From Caulobacter sp. FWC26 (GTDB lineage Bacteria > Pseudomonadota > Alphaproteobacteria > Caulobacterales > Caulobacteraceae), in assembly GCF_002742645.2 (NCBI RefSeq), contig NZ_CP033875.1, positions 806,001 through 870,000 of the forward strand: a stretch of 64,000 nt of DNA, given 5' to 3'. Made by a program: the position numbers and the translations under genes. A model generated the notes under the pieces. That model was given only the letters and a program-made list of their open reading frames with translations. It was not told the origin of the DNA and ran no database searches. This document shows positions 27,834 to 38,916 of the stretch, piece after piece (position 1 is the first letter of the stretch; every line of letters begins with the position of its first letter).

Positions 27834-28250
27834 ATGCGGGTTAGGTTCATAGGGGCCGCCGCGGCGGCCGGTCTGTTAGCGTTTGGTTTGGCTGGTTGCA
27901 GTGAAGGCGCGAAGTCCAAGGTGGCGCAGGCGCAACAAGTTGTCGTGGAAGGCTCGCCTGTCACCGCGTCGGGCTGTGTCCGGCCGGTCGAGAACACCAA
28001 TTGCCTGGTCGTGAAGGGGCGAGGCGGCGGCTATTACGACATCAGTTCGGCAAGCCCGGCCCCCGATCTCAGCAAGGGCGTGGCGATTTCCCTGCAAGGC
28101 AAGGACATGGGGAAGAACACGCAGTGCGGTCGTGAGCTGACGAACGTGAAGTGGTCGTATCTGGGCATTCAATGCGGCGCCAGCATTCCGTCCAGCGCCA
28201 CGACCTCGACAGATAAGGACGCATCGGCCAAGCCGGGCAAGGCTGGCTAG
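27834..28250 (+). CDS. Small lipoprotein, function unknown
   Basis: A 138-residue exported protein with a lipoprotein signal peptide: MRVRFIGAAAAAGLLAFGLA then the lipobox Cys at residue 22 (LAGC). The mature part is 117 residues with five further Cys, including SGCVRPVENTNCLVVKGRGG and a later NTQCGRELTNVKWSYLGIQC. It has a strong GGAGG ribosome site 5 bases before the ATG. No known domain is recognised. The C-terminal tail is rich in Ser, Thr and Lys. Located near the low-GC patch but with normal codon use itself. Confidence 0.82.
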   Translation: MRVRFIGAAAAAGLLAFGLAGCSEGAKSKVAQAQQVVVEGSPVTASGCVRPVENTNCLVVKGRGGGYYDISSASPAPDLSKGVAISLQGKDMGKNTQCGRELTNVKWSYLGIQCGASIPSSATTSTDKDASAKPGKAG

Positions 28251-28723
28251 CGCTCGATTAAGGCGCTCCGCCGCTTTCTTGCGGCGGGGAGTGCGTTCAG
28301 GCCTCGCCGGAACCTGGATCCGTCCGGGTTTCCGGTGAGCGGGTGCTCTCTGCTGCGCCCTTTGGCTCAGTGGCTGGACGGGGCGCCTCGCCTGAACGCG
28401 CCGGGCGCATGTTTTCATGCTCCACCTCGCGATTCGAGGCGCGGTCCGACGTGGGAGGATTCGATACGGTAGGCATGAGCCGGAAACGCGCCAGAGCCTT
28501 TCAGGATCCCCATTGTCAGAGCTCGTGTCGGCTGGCGCAGGCGTCCGCAGGCCGAGACGAGCCGCGCAAAGTCGTCAATCCGTCGCCCCCCGCTTGCCGG
28601 GCGGGTGCGACCCTGCTAAATGGCGCGGCTCTGGCGACAGAGACAGGCGCGCCGAGGCTTGAAGGCTTCCGGCGCGCTGTCTGTCTCCGGATGTCCGTCG
28701 GCCCGAAAGGGCGGTCGGTCCGC
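28251..28723. other. Intergenic region upstream of tRNA-Trp
   Basis: 473 bases without a supported gene. A hairpin CCGCCGC-N6-GCGGCGG (28268-28287) just after the lipoprotein gene may terminate it, though no T run follows. An imperfect inverted repeat (GACAGAGACAG near 28637 and CTGTCTGTCTC near 28677) precedes the tRNA. Short frames here show no family resemblance. Confidence 0.55.
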
Positions 28724-28799
28724 AGGAGTGTAGCTCAGCTGGTAGAGCATCGGTCTCCAAAACCGAGGGCCGGGGGTTCGAGTCCCTCCACTCCTGCCA
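28724..28799 (+). tRNA. tRNA-Trp (anticodon CCA)
   Basis: A 76-base cloverleaf. Acceptor AGGAGTG pairs with CACTCCT, D stem GCTC/GAGC, anticodon stem TCGGT/ACCGA with loop CTCCAAA carrying CCA, T arm GGGGG-TTCGAGT-CCCTC, discriminator G and an encoded 3' CCA. tRNA-Trp directly before secE-nusG is a widespread bacterial arrangement. Confidence 0.97.
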
Positions 28800-28882
28800 C
28801 TATATGTTTCCGACGGGTCGGTGTTTCGGCCCGATCGTTTTGGCCACCGGGTCGCTTGTCGACCTGGGTCATTTAGAAAGTC

Positions 28883-29218
28883 GTGAGCCTCAAGAGCATG
28901 GCCAGGAAACCGGGATCCAGCCCGTCCGCGATGAAGAACCGCGCCGCCAAGACGGCCGCGGCGATGGCGCCTGCGGGCGCCGGCGCGACGTCCGGCGCGG
29001 CCGCCCCCGCCCCGAAGAAGCGCACCAACCCGGTGCAGTTCTTCCGCGAGGTTCGCGCCGAAGCGCGCAAGATCACCTGGACCACCCGCAAGGAGACCTG
29101 GATCACCTCGGTGATGGTCTTCATCATGGTGGTGCTGGCTTCGCTGTTCTTCACCGCCGTGGACGGCGGCATTGGCTTCGCCATCAACCAGCTGCTCAAG
29201 CTGGCGACCGCGGGATAA
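28883..29218 (+). CDS. secE: Preprotein translocase subunit SecE
   Basis: A protein of about 111 residues, the small essential clamp subunit of the SecYEG channel. The conserved SecE core is at the C-terminus: NPVQFFREVRAEARKITWTT then RKETWITSV and one membrane helix VMVFIMVVLASLFFTAVDGG. The N-terminal half is an Ala/Pro/Lys-rich extension common in alphaproteobacteria. The start is GTG 28883 or the in-frame ATG 28898; neither has a strong ribosome site. It lies between tRNA-Trp and nusG, 10 bases before nusG, as in most bacteria. Confidence 0.94.
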   Translation: MSLKSMARKPGSSPSAMKNRAAKTAAAMAPAGAGATSGAAAPAPKKRTNPVQFFREVRAEARKITWTTRKETWITSVMVFIMVVLASLFFTAVDGGIGFAINQLLKLATAG

Positions 29219-29228
29219 GATAGAGACG

Positions 29229-29786
29229 ATGAGCACCGAAACCGCGTCCAACCCGAACCACAAGTGGTACATCGTCCACGCCTACTCGAACTTCGAGAAG
29301 AAGGTGGCCGAGAGCATCCGCGAGCAGGCCAAGAACCAGGGCCTGGAAGAGAACTTCTCGGAAATCCTCGTCCCGACCGAAGAGGTCGTCGAGATCCGCC
29401 GTGGCCGCAAGGTCAACGCCGAGCGCAAGTTCTTTCCGGGCTATGTCCTGGTGAAGATGAACCTCTCGGACGAAGCCTACCACCTGATCAAGAACACGCC
29501 GAAGGTGACGGGCTTCCTGGGCAGCGGCTCCAAGCCGATGCCGGTCTCCGAGAAGGAAGTTCAGCGCATCGTCGGCGCCATCGAGGAGGGCGTCACCGCC
29601 CCCAAGGCCGTGGTGCTGTACGAAGTCGGCGAAAACGTCCGCGTCACGGATGGCCCGTTCGCCAGCTTCAACGGCTCGGTGGAGTATGTCGACGAAGAGA
29701 AGTCGCGCCTGCGCGTGACCGTCTCGATCTTCGGCCGCGCCACGCCGGTCGAGCTGGAGTACAATCAGGTCGAAAAGATCGCCTGA
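29229..29786 (+). CDS. nusG: Transcription termination/antitermination factor NusG
   Basis: A 185-residue elongation factor that binds RNA polymerase and links it to Rho or to the ribosome. The NGN domain runs from KWYIVHAYSNFEKKVAESI to about residue 125 and includes FFPGYVLVKMNLSDEAYHLI and TGFLGSG. The C-terminal KOW domain has GENVRVTDGPFASFNGSVEY and RATPVELEYNQVEKI. The start ATG 29229 yields the typical N-terminus. Unlike many bacteria, the genes rplKAJL do not follow; a strong intrinsic terminator ends the unit. Confidence 0.97.
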   Translation: MSTETASNPNHKWYIVHAYSNFEKKVAESIREQAKNQGLEENFSEILVPTEEVVEIRRGRKVNAERKFFPGYVLVKMNLSDEAYHLIKNTPKVTGFLGSGSKPMPVSEKEVQRIVGAIEEGVTAPKAVVLYEVGENVRVTDGPFASFNGSVEYVDEEKSRLRVTVSIFGRATPVELEYNQVEKIA

Positions 29787-29811
29787 CTTTCTTCAGGCCT
29801 GCTGACATCGA

Positions 29812-29847
29812 AAGCCCCGCGTCTTCACGGCGCGGGGCTTTTTTCTT
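29812..29847 (+). terminator. Intrinsic terminator of secE-nusG
   Basis: Perfect 10-base stem AAGCCCCGCG (29812-29821) and CGCGGGGCTT (29831-29840), 9-base loop, followed by TTTTTTCTTT. It ends transcription 26 bases after the nusG stop. Confidence 0.93.
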
Positions 29848-29855
29848 TGGGCCGC

Positions 29856-30146
29856 TCAGTCGCAGCCATCCACAAGAACTAGGCGGCCATCGGTTGCCGC
29901 GTGGCGTACAGCAAAAAGGGCCTTGGACTCAGGGTCTGACAAAAAGCGCTGCGCGTCCGCCCGTGATGGGAATTCCAGAATCACCAGCCGTTCCGGCGCC
30001 CAATCGCCTTCGATGATGGTCGGCGACTCGCCGCGAACGATGTAGCGCCCGCCATGTCTCTCAATCAGCGTCGGGATCGCCGTGACATAGGGCATGAAGC
30101 CTGCTGCATCGCGGATAGCGAAGTCCAGAACGAGATAGGCCTTCAT
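29856..30146 (-). CDS. DUF1330 domain-containing protein
   Basis: A 96-residue single-domain protein of the ferredoxin-like dimeric alpha-beta barrel type. The DUF1330 pattern is clear: KAYLVLDFAIRDAAGFMPYV, ERHGGRYIVRGESPTIIEGD, ERLVILEFPSRADAQRFLSD and a C-terminal RLVLVDGCD. The family's function is unknown. It is transcribed towards nusG and lies 24 bases downstream of an alpha/beta hydrolase gene on the same strand, so they may share a transcript. Confidence 0.9.
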   Translation of the reverse strand: MKAYLVLDFAIRDAAGFMPYVTAIPTLIERHGGRYIVRGESPTIIEGDWAPERLVILEFPSRADAQRFLSDPESKALFAVRHAATDGRLVLVDGCD

Positions 30147-30170
30147 AGTAGCCTCCGCCTCAAGCTAGCC

Positions 30171-31235
30171 CTACTGCGCAAGCAGCTTGGCCAGATCCGC
30201 CTTCCAGAACTTCGCCGCCGTATGCGTGCCATGGCCCCTGGTTTCAGTCGACGCCGGGATCAGCACGAAGCGAGCCTTGGGCATGCGCTTGACGAGCTGT
30301 TCGGCGAGCCCGAGCTCCGGCGGATTGATGAAGTCGTCTGCGGAGTTCACCCACAGCACCGGCACGGTGATCTTCTCCAGGGCCGGGGAGGGGTCATAGT
30401 TCCGCGATGCGTCGATGTAGTAGAGCGCGTCATTGGCGTCGATCGCCCCGATCCGCGCGTTGAACGCCTGGTCCAAGGCCTTTTCGGTCGCCTCGCGCGT
30501 CGGATACTGAGCCTGCTGCGCGACAGGGTTCGCGCCCGCCAGGATCAGCAGGTCTATGACGGTGCGCAGGCCCGCCAGGGGCTGGGTCGTGTAGTTGCCG
30601 CCCATCCAGGCCGGGTCGGCGCGAATGGCGTCGATCGCCATTTTGCGCCACATGCGGTTACGGCCGGCCAGGGCGACGGCGTTGCACGCGAACGGCGCCA
30701 GGCGCTCGGCGAAGCCTGGATAGGTTTCACCCCAGACAAAGGCGTGCATGCAGCCCATCGAGGTTCCGAGGATCAGCTTCAGGCGCTTGACGCCCAGGCC
30801 CTCGACCAGCAGTCGATGCTGCAGCGCGACCATGTCGTCGTAGTCGTAGCGCGGGAAGGCCATGCGCAGCCCATCGCTGGGTTTGGATGATCCGCCATGC
30901 CCGATGTTGTCGGGCAAGATCACGTAGGTGGTCGCCAGGTCCAGCGGCTGACCGGGGCCATAGAGTTCATCGGCGAACATCGGGACCAGGAAGTTTCGGC
31001 CCGAACCGCCCGTGCCGTGCAGCACCATCACCGCGTTGTCGATCTCGCCCTTGGCGTTCCGGTGCGGCGTGCCCAGCGTGGTGTAGCGCATCCGCACCTC
31101 CGCCAGCGTCTCGCCCGATTTGAAGGCGACGTCTCGGGCGATGAAGTCACCGGTCTTTGTCGGCCACTCAGCGGCCTGCGCGGACCAGGGAAGGAACAGG
31201 GCGAGCGCCACGGCGGCGAGGATCTTACGGGTCAT
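30171..31235 (-). CDS. Exported alpha/beta hydrolase (homoserine O-acetyltransferase-like fold)
   Basis: A 354-residue protein with a signal peptide (ILAAVALALFLPWSAQAAEW). The alpha/beta hydrolase core resembles the MetX group: DNAVMVLHGTGGSGRNFLVP gives the oxyanion region, GTSMGCMHAFVWGETYP the nucleophile Ser elbow, VLWVNSADDFINPPELG the acid and TRGHGTHTAAKFW the catalytic His. Because it is exported and lacks methionine-pathway neighbours, it is more likely a periplasmic esterase or acyltransferase than MetX. Substrate unknown. Confidence 0.87.
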   Translation of the reverse strand: MTRKILAAVALALFLPWSAQAAEWPTKTGDFIARDVAFKSGETLAEVRMRYTTLGTPHRNAKGEIDNAVMVLHGTGGSGRNFLVPMFADELYGPGQPLDLATTYVILPDNIGHGGSSKPSDGLRMAFPRYDYDDMVALQHRLLVEGLGVKRLKLILGTSMGCMHAFVWGETYPGFAERLAPFACNAVALAGRNRMWRKMAIDAIRADPAWMGGNYTTQPLAGLRTVIDLLILAGANPVAQQAQYPTREATEKALDQAFNARIGAIDANDALYYIDASRNYDPSPALEKITVPVLWVNSADDFINPPELGLAEQLVKRMPKARFVLIPASTETRGHGTHTAAKFWKADLAKLLAQ

Positions 31236-31374
31236 GGGGCGAGCCTAGGCCGGTGGCGCGGTCGGTCAAGATCGAGGCGGGCGACGCTCGGCGTCGCGAT
31301 CTTTGCGTCCGTCGATTTCCTTGCCACCGAAAAGGCTCTAGACCCTGGCCAAGCTTGACCGGAGCCTGGACGCG

Positions 31375-32064
31375 ATGCGCGATTTTCCCGACGACATCTT
31401 CACCGAACCGGAAGACGTTGATCCCGACACCCTCGCCAATCTGGGTCCTCTGCGGCGGCTGGCGGGTGTCTGGGAGGGTCTCAAGGGCGTGGACCTGAAC
31501 CCGAAGGCCGACGGTCCCGAGCGTCGCGAGTTCCTCGAGCGCATCGAGATGCAGCCGATCGACCCGCAGGCCAACGGTCCGCAGCTGCTCTATGGTCTGC
31601 GCTATCACGTCCATATCGTGGCCTCTGACGAAGAGAGCACCTTCCACGACCAGATCGGTTACTGGCTGTGGGAGCCGGCGACGGGTCTGATCATGCAGAC
31701 GCTGGCGCTGCCCCGGGGGCAGACGGCGCTGGCCGGCGGTCAGGCGTCGCCGGATGGAGCCGGTATTCTGGTGCGGGCCGAGCGCGGCGCGCCGGGCTAC
31801 GGCATCTGCTCGACCGACTTCCTGGAGTGGGCGTTCCGCACGGACTCTTACGAGTTGGACGTTCGCTTCGAGGCCGACGGCGGCTGGTCCTATGTCTCGA
31901 CCACGATGCTCAAGGTGCGGGGCCGAGACGAGCCATTCCGGCATGTCGACCGCAACACCCTGCACAAGGTCGCCGAACCCAGGCCCAACCCCTTGGCGCG
32001 GATCGCGACGGGAGAGGCGACTCTGGCCGAGGCGCACGGCTTCGTCACGCTGGCCGGGCGCTAG
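31375..32064 (+). CDS. Nitrobindin-like/FABP-type heme-binding beta-barrel protein
   Basis: A 229-residue protein with the THAP4/nitrobindin-like pattern: LGPLRRLAGVWEGLKGVDLN opening the barrel, HDQIGYWLWEPATGLIMQTL, then strand-rich sequence ending RNTLHKVAEPRPNPLAR. In the family a C-terminal His binds ferric heme; HVDRNTLHKV contains possible candidates, but the family motif cannot be verified here. Likely a cytosolic small-molecule or heme binder. Its stop overlaps the convergent downstream gene by 4 bases. Confidence 0.78.
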   Translation: MRDFPDDIFTEPEDVDPDTLANLGPLRRLAGVWEGLKGVDLNPKADGPERREFLERIEMQPIDPQANGPQLLYGLRYHVHIVASDEESTFHDQIGYWLWEPATGLIMQTLALPRGQTALAGGQASPDGAGILVRAERGAPGYGICSTDFLEWAFRTDSYELDVRFEADGGWSYVSTTMLKVRGRDEPFRHVDRNTLHKVAEPRPNPLARIATGEATLAEAHGFVTLAGR

Positions 32065-32843
32065 GGCTTTCCGCCGCCCTGCTTCTTCTGAAGCTCGAGG
32101 AATTTGGTCGCCCGCTTTTCCAAGTCCTGATTCTTGCGGATCTCGTTGACCACCGACTTGCGCTCGCGACCGAGGCCGTCCTGCTGCGCCCCGAGCACGA
32201 ACGGGATTTCCTTCATCGTGCCTGGCTGGTCCTTGCTGCGGTGATCGACCCCGGGCCCCATGGGCGCATCCCGGTAGCGGCGACCGGACTCCTGGTCGGC
32301 GGCCTGGGCGTCGAGCATCCGACGCTTACCGGCGTCCATGCCATCCAGCGGTTGTCCCTTGGCCTTGGCCGCGCCGAAGCGCTCGTCGCATTTTTCACGC
32401 TCGCGGCGATTGAGACCGACGGCGTCGGCGCTGACGCAGCCGGTGGCGCTGTTGCGCAAGGCCGTGCGCAGGTCCCCGGCGCCTTCGCCCGGCAAGGGCG
32501 CGGGGCGGATGGCGACGCCGGGACGCGTCAGGCCCGAGGCCGGAACCTCCAGGGTTGGCGTTCCCGCAGGGACGGGCTGCTTGGGCGCACGAACCGTGAA
32601 AGGCAGGGCGGTGGGCGGTGCGGTCGCCGCGACGGGCGATGGACGCGGCCTTGGCGCTGCCTGAGGCGTCGGCCGTTCGAGTTCGAGCGTCATGATCGGC
32701 AGGTCGTCTTCCGAAAACGCCTGAAGCAGCGGGGGCGTCGGGATCGCCAGCCAGGCCAGCAGCGCGACGTGCAGCAGCAATGAGCCGGTGACGATGGCCG
32801 CGCGGCGCCGCCTGTCGACGCTATATCCTGTCCTGACGCTCAC
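32061..32843 (-). CDS. TonB-like single-span membrane protein, function unknown
   Basis: A protein of about 260 residues starting at GTG 32843 (AGGAG 6 bases upstream). One membrane helix near the N-terminus (RRAAIVTGSLLLHVALLAWL) is followed by LPIMTLELERPTPQAAPRPR and a Pro-rich stretch, the layout of TonB-type energy transducers, but no TonB C-terminal domain is present. The C-terminal half is charged and helical (REKCDERFGAAKAKGQPLDG, then VVNEIRKNQDLEKRATKFLE) with two cysteines. An envelope-spanning adaptor role is possible. The frame is open further upstream to 32909 but without a ribosome site. Confidence 0.78.
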   Translation of the reverse strand: MSVRTGYSVDRRRRAAIVTGSLLLHVALLAWLAIPTPPLLQAFSEDDLPIMTLELERPTPQAAPRPRPSPVAATAPPTALPFTVRAPKQPVPAGTPTLEVPASGLTRPGVAIRPAPLPGEGAGDLRTALRNSATGCVSADAVGLNRREREKCDERFGAAKAKGQPLDGMDAGKRRMLDAQAADQESGRRYRDAPMGPGVDHRSKDQPGTMKEIPFVLGAQQDGLGRERKSVVNEIRKNQDLEKRATKFLELQKKQGGGKP

Positions 32844-33263
32844 CCCTGCTCCTGCCCCTCGCGGGCCTCTTGCCACCTCCCCAAATGGCGCGTCTGGCGG
32901 CCAAGGCAAGCGACTCCCTCATCGGTGAAGCTGCACAGCTTCAAGTGGCGAAATCAGGGCCTGGATTGGGGCTTTAAGGCGGCGTTAACCGACGCGGGAA
33001 CAGGCGGTTGACGCTGGACCACTTCGCGAGTAAATACCGCGCTCTTTTTCGAGGCGGCCGTTCGCGTCCGTCCTGATGAGCTTCCGTTCCTGCCGGGCTT
33101 TTTGTTTGGCCGGGAACCTGAACCCGCCGGTGTGCTTCCTGCGCTCCGGCGAGTTTCGTGTTTATCGGGTCTCTTAGCTGAGCCTTGAAAAGCCGAAAAA
33201 CAAAGACAAGGACCTGAAGCGCCCCGGCCGAAAGGCACACGCTTCCATCAGAGCAGAGACTTA
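32844..33263. other. Divergent region with str operon promoter and long leader
   Basis: 420 bases between the TonB-like gene and rpsL, no supported gene. It contains the rpsL promoter (33008-33036) and, after it, a leader of about 220 bases with an inverted GCCGGG/CCGGGA-type pair around 33093-33115, which might form regulatory structure. No known riboswitch or ribosomal-protein site was recognised. Confidence 0.6.
33008..33036 (+). promoter_or_regulatory. Candidate str operon promoter
   Basis: TTGACG (33008-33013), 17-base spacer, TAAATA (33031-33036): a strong housekeeping promoter match in a GC-rich genome, pointing towards rpsL with a predicted leader of about 220 bases. Confidence 0.75.
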
Positions 33264-33635
33264 ATGCCTACCATTAACCAGCTCATCCGTAAGCCGCGCT
33301 CTCCGAAGCCGGTGCGGAACAAGGTGCCCGCCCTGAAGGGCTGCCCGCAGCGTCGCGGCGTTTGCACCCGCGTTTACACCACGACCCCGAAGAAGCCGAA
33401 CTCGGCTCTGCGTAAGGTCGCCAAGGTCCGTCTGACCACCGGCATCGAAGCCGTGTGCTACATTCCGGGCGAAGGCCACAACCTGCAGGAGCACTCGGTG
33501 GTGCTCATCCGCGGCGGCCGCGTCAAGGACTTGCCCGGCGTCCGCTATCACATCCTGCGCGGCGTCCTCGACACCCAAGGTGTCAAGGATCGTAAGCAGC
33601 GTCGTTCGCTCTACGGCGCCAAGCGTCCGAAGTAA
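33264..33635 (+). CDS. rpsL: 30S ribosomal protein S12
   Basis: A 123-residue ribosomal protein at the decoding centre. It begins [20 protein letters not shown] and contains the universally conserved [20 protein letters not shown], including the Lys in KPNS whose changes give streptomycin resistance elsewhere, and [20 protein letters not shown]. Wild-type residues are present in both. First gene of the str operon, 13 bases before rpsG, with a candidate promoter and long leader upstream. Confidence 0.99.
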   Translation: MPTINQLIRKPRSPKPVRNKVPALKGCPQRRGVCTRVYTTTPKKPNSALRKVAKVRLTTGIEAVCYIPGEGHNLQEHSVVLIRGGRVKDLPGVRYHILRGVLDTQGVKDRKQRRSLYGAKRPK

Positions 33636-33642
33636 GGAATAG

Positions 33643-34122
<480 letters not shown>

Positions 34123-34145
34123 CCTTTCTTATCAGCACTCTTTCA

Positions 34146-34178
34146 GGCGCGGGCGGTTTGAGATAAACCGCCCGCGCC
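34146..34178 (+). promoter_or_regulatory. Perfect 14-bp hairpin between rpsG and fusA
   Basis: GGCGCGGGCGGTTT (34146-34159), loop GAGAT, AAACCGCCCGCGCC (34165-34178). There is no T run after it, so it is not a standard terminator. It could be an attenuator, an mRNA processing or stability structure that sets different levels of ribosomal proteins and elongation factors. Confidence 0.7.
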
Positions 34179-34236
34179 GCACGTTTAATCCCGGTCGTGT
34201 CCGTCCTGGGCCGTCCCGTTTCGCAGAGCGATCGCT

Positions 34237-36315
<2,079 letters not shown>

Positions 36316-36351
36316 CTCTTTTCCCTCGGGAGAAGGTTTCGGTGAGAATTG

Positions 36352-36377
36352 GGAAGGGGCCGCATTTGGCCCCTTCC
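36352..36377 (+). promoter_or_regulatory. Hairpin between fusA and tuf
   Basis: Perfect 10-base arms GGAAGGGGCC (36352-36361) and GGCCCCTTCC (36368-36377) with loop GCATTT and no T run. Together with the rpsG-fusA hairpin it suggests intercistronic processing or partial attenuation in the operon. Confidence 0.65.
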
Positions 36378-36435
36378 AGCCCACCCCAGAAGTTCAACCA
36401 ATTAAAGGCCCCTCTGGGGTCCTGGAGCTAAGAAG

Positions 36436-37626
<1,191 letters not shown>

Positions 37627-37650
37627 CGATCATCGCGACCATGCTTAGTT

Positions 37651-37677
37651 CGCCAGAAGCGCATCGCGCTTCTGGCG
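37651..37677 (+). terminator. First hairpin after tuf
   Basis: Perfect 12-base arms CGCCAGAAGCGC and GCGCTTCTGGCG with a 3-base loop, 25 bases after the tuf stop. No T run; possibly protects the mRNA 3' end or acts with the terminator downstream. Confidence 0.6.
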
Positions 37678-37681
37678 GGCC

Positions 37682-37708
37682 AAGATCGTTGAGTAATCCA
37701 ACGATCTT
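37682..37708 (+). repeat. Second hairpin after tuf, containing a copy of the tuf 3' end
   Basis: Arms AAGATCGTTG (37682-37691) and CAACGATCTT (37699-37708). The left arm and loop, GCCAAGATCGTTGAGTAA, nearly repeat the tuf terminus GCGAAGATCGTTGAATAA and would encode the same AKIVE-stop. Confidence 0.65.
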
Positions 37709-37734
37709 CAGTGCACGCTGAACTGATCTAAGCG

Positions 37735-37766
37735 AAGGCCCCGGAGAGCATTCTCCGGGGCCTTTT
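37735..37766 (+). terminator. Intrinsic terminator of the str operon
   Basis: Perfect 13-base stem AAGGCCCCGGAGA and TCTCCGGGGCCTT with loop GCAT, followed by TTTTGCTT. It is the most canonical terminator of the three hairpins after tuf. Confidence 0.92.
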
Positions 37767-37854
37767 GCTTGATGGGGCAGGCTTGGCCCTATGTCGGCTA
37801 CCGGCTTGACGCCAAGGCACATTTCGCTGAGGAAATAACACCTCGGGGGAAAGC

Positions 37855-38837
37855 TTGACCGTTAGCACGCTCATTCGCGGAAAGGTCGGTGGCTATGTGT
37901 TCGCCATCCTGGCGACGCTAGTGGCCTGGGCGTTGCGCTATGCCCTGAACGACTGGTTCCCGCCGGGCTTTCCGTACCTGACCTTCTTCCCGGCGGTCGT
38001 CATCACCGCCTATTTTGTCGGCCTACGCCCGTCCATCTTGTGCGCGGTGCTGTCAGGGGTCACGGCCTGGTACTTCTTCATTCCGCCGTTCCATACCCTC
38101 AAGATCAGCTTTCCTACGACCGTAGCGCTGGCGTTCTACGGCTTCGTCGTGGCGGTCGATATCTTCTTCATCGACGGCATGCGTAAGGCCTTGCGACAGT
38201 TGGAGGAGGAGCGCGGCCGCTACGCGGCCCTGGCCGAGAGCCGGGACCTGCTCTATCGCGAGCTGCATCACCGGGTGAGCAACAATCTCCAGGTCGTGGG
38301 GCCCTGCTGCGGCTGCAAGGTTCGGGGATCCAGGATGAGGACGCTCGCCACGCCCTGGCCGAGGCCGGTGGGCGCATCGAGCTGATCGCAAAGATCCAGA
38401 GAGAGCTTCACAACGCCGTGGGCGAACCTGCGCCCTTCCGGACGTTCGCGGAGGTTGTTCTGGCGGGCGCCGCCGCCGCCGCAGGAGCGAAGATCCGGCT
38501 TGCCATTGAAGGCGGTGAGCACCCCCTTCATCCGGACCAGGCGACGCCTGTGACGCTGGTGATGCTGGAAAGCTTCAACAACGCCCTCGAGCACGGGTTT
38601 GGGGAAGGGGGCTCAGGTCGTGTTGAGGTCCGGTTGGACCAGTCCGGCCTGACCCATGTTCTCACCGTCCGCGACGACGGCGCGGGTCCTCCCGCCGATT
38701 TCGACCCCGCCCGGTCCAAGAGCTTGGGGCTCAGGATCGTCCGCGCCATGGCTCAGCAGTTGGGCGGCAAGTTTGAAATGGGCCGTGAAGACGGCTGGAC
38801 GGTGTGCCGGCTAAGCTACGCGCCCAGGCGCGACTAG
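37855..38837 (+). pseudogene. HWE/HisKA_2 sensor histidine kinase with DUF4118 domain, frameshifted
   Basis: Two frames together encode one kinase. The first (from TTG 37855, GGGGGAAA upstream) has a DUF4118 membrane domain with four hydrophobic segments (GGYVFAILATLVAWALRYAL, FFPAVVITAYFVGLRPSIL and others) and the phospho-acceptor ELHHRVSNNLQVV. The expected continuation (ALLRLQGSGIQDEDARHALA) and the ATPase domain (VMLESFNNALEHGFGEGGSG, DDGAGPP, SLGLRIVRAMAQQLGG) lie in the next frame to 38837. The break is at about 38297-38303, where GTGGGGCCCTG reads as one base short of GTGGGCGCCCTG. All else is intact, so it is either a recent mutation or a sequence error in a GC run. Confidence 0.85.
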
Positions 38838-38860
38838 CCTTGCCAAGCACACACCCTGAG

Positions 38861-38904
38861 GCGCGGTCGCTCATCCAAGCCCATGAGACGAGCGACCGCG
38901 CTTT
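38861..38904. terminator. Terminator between convergent kinase and RND permease genes
   Basis: GCGCGGTCGCTC (38861-38872) and GAGCGACCGCGC (38890-38901), perfect 12-base arms, with CTCAT/ATGAG extending pairing in the loop, then TTT. Position between convergent genes fits bidirectional termination. Confidence 0.75.
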
Positions 38905-38916
38905 CGGTGAGCGCGG

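Noticed and set aside
27571..27852. A 93-codon frame in the low-GC region before the lipoprotein gene
   Set aside because: It overlaps the lipoprotein start in another frame, has no good ribosome site and no recognisable protein features.
28343..28876. A 177-codon frame overlapping tRNA-Trp
   Set aside because: It reads through the tRNA gene and has no family resemblance.
38291..38310. Programmed ribosomal frameshifting in the HWE kinase
   Set aside because: No slippery heptamer or downstream pseudoknot is evident, and the family does not use recoding; a mutation or sequencing error is simpler.
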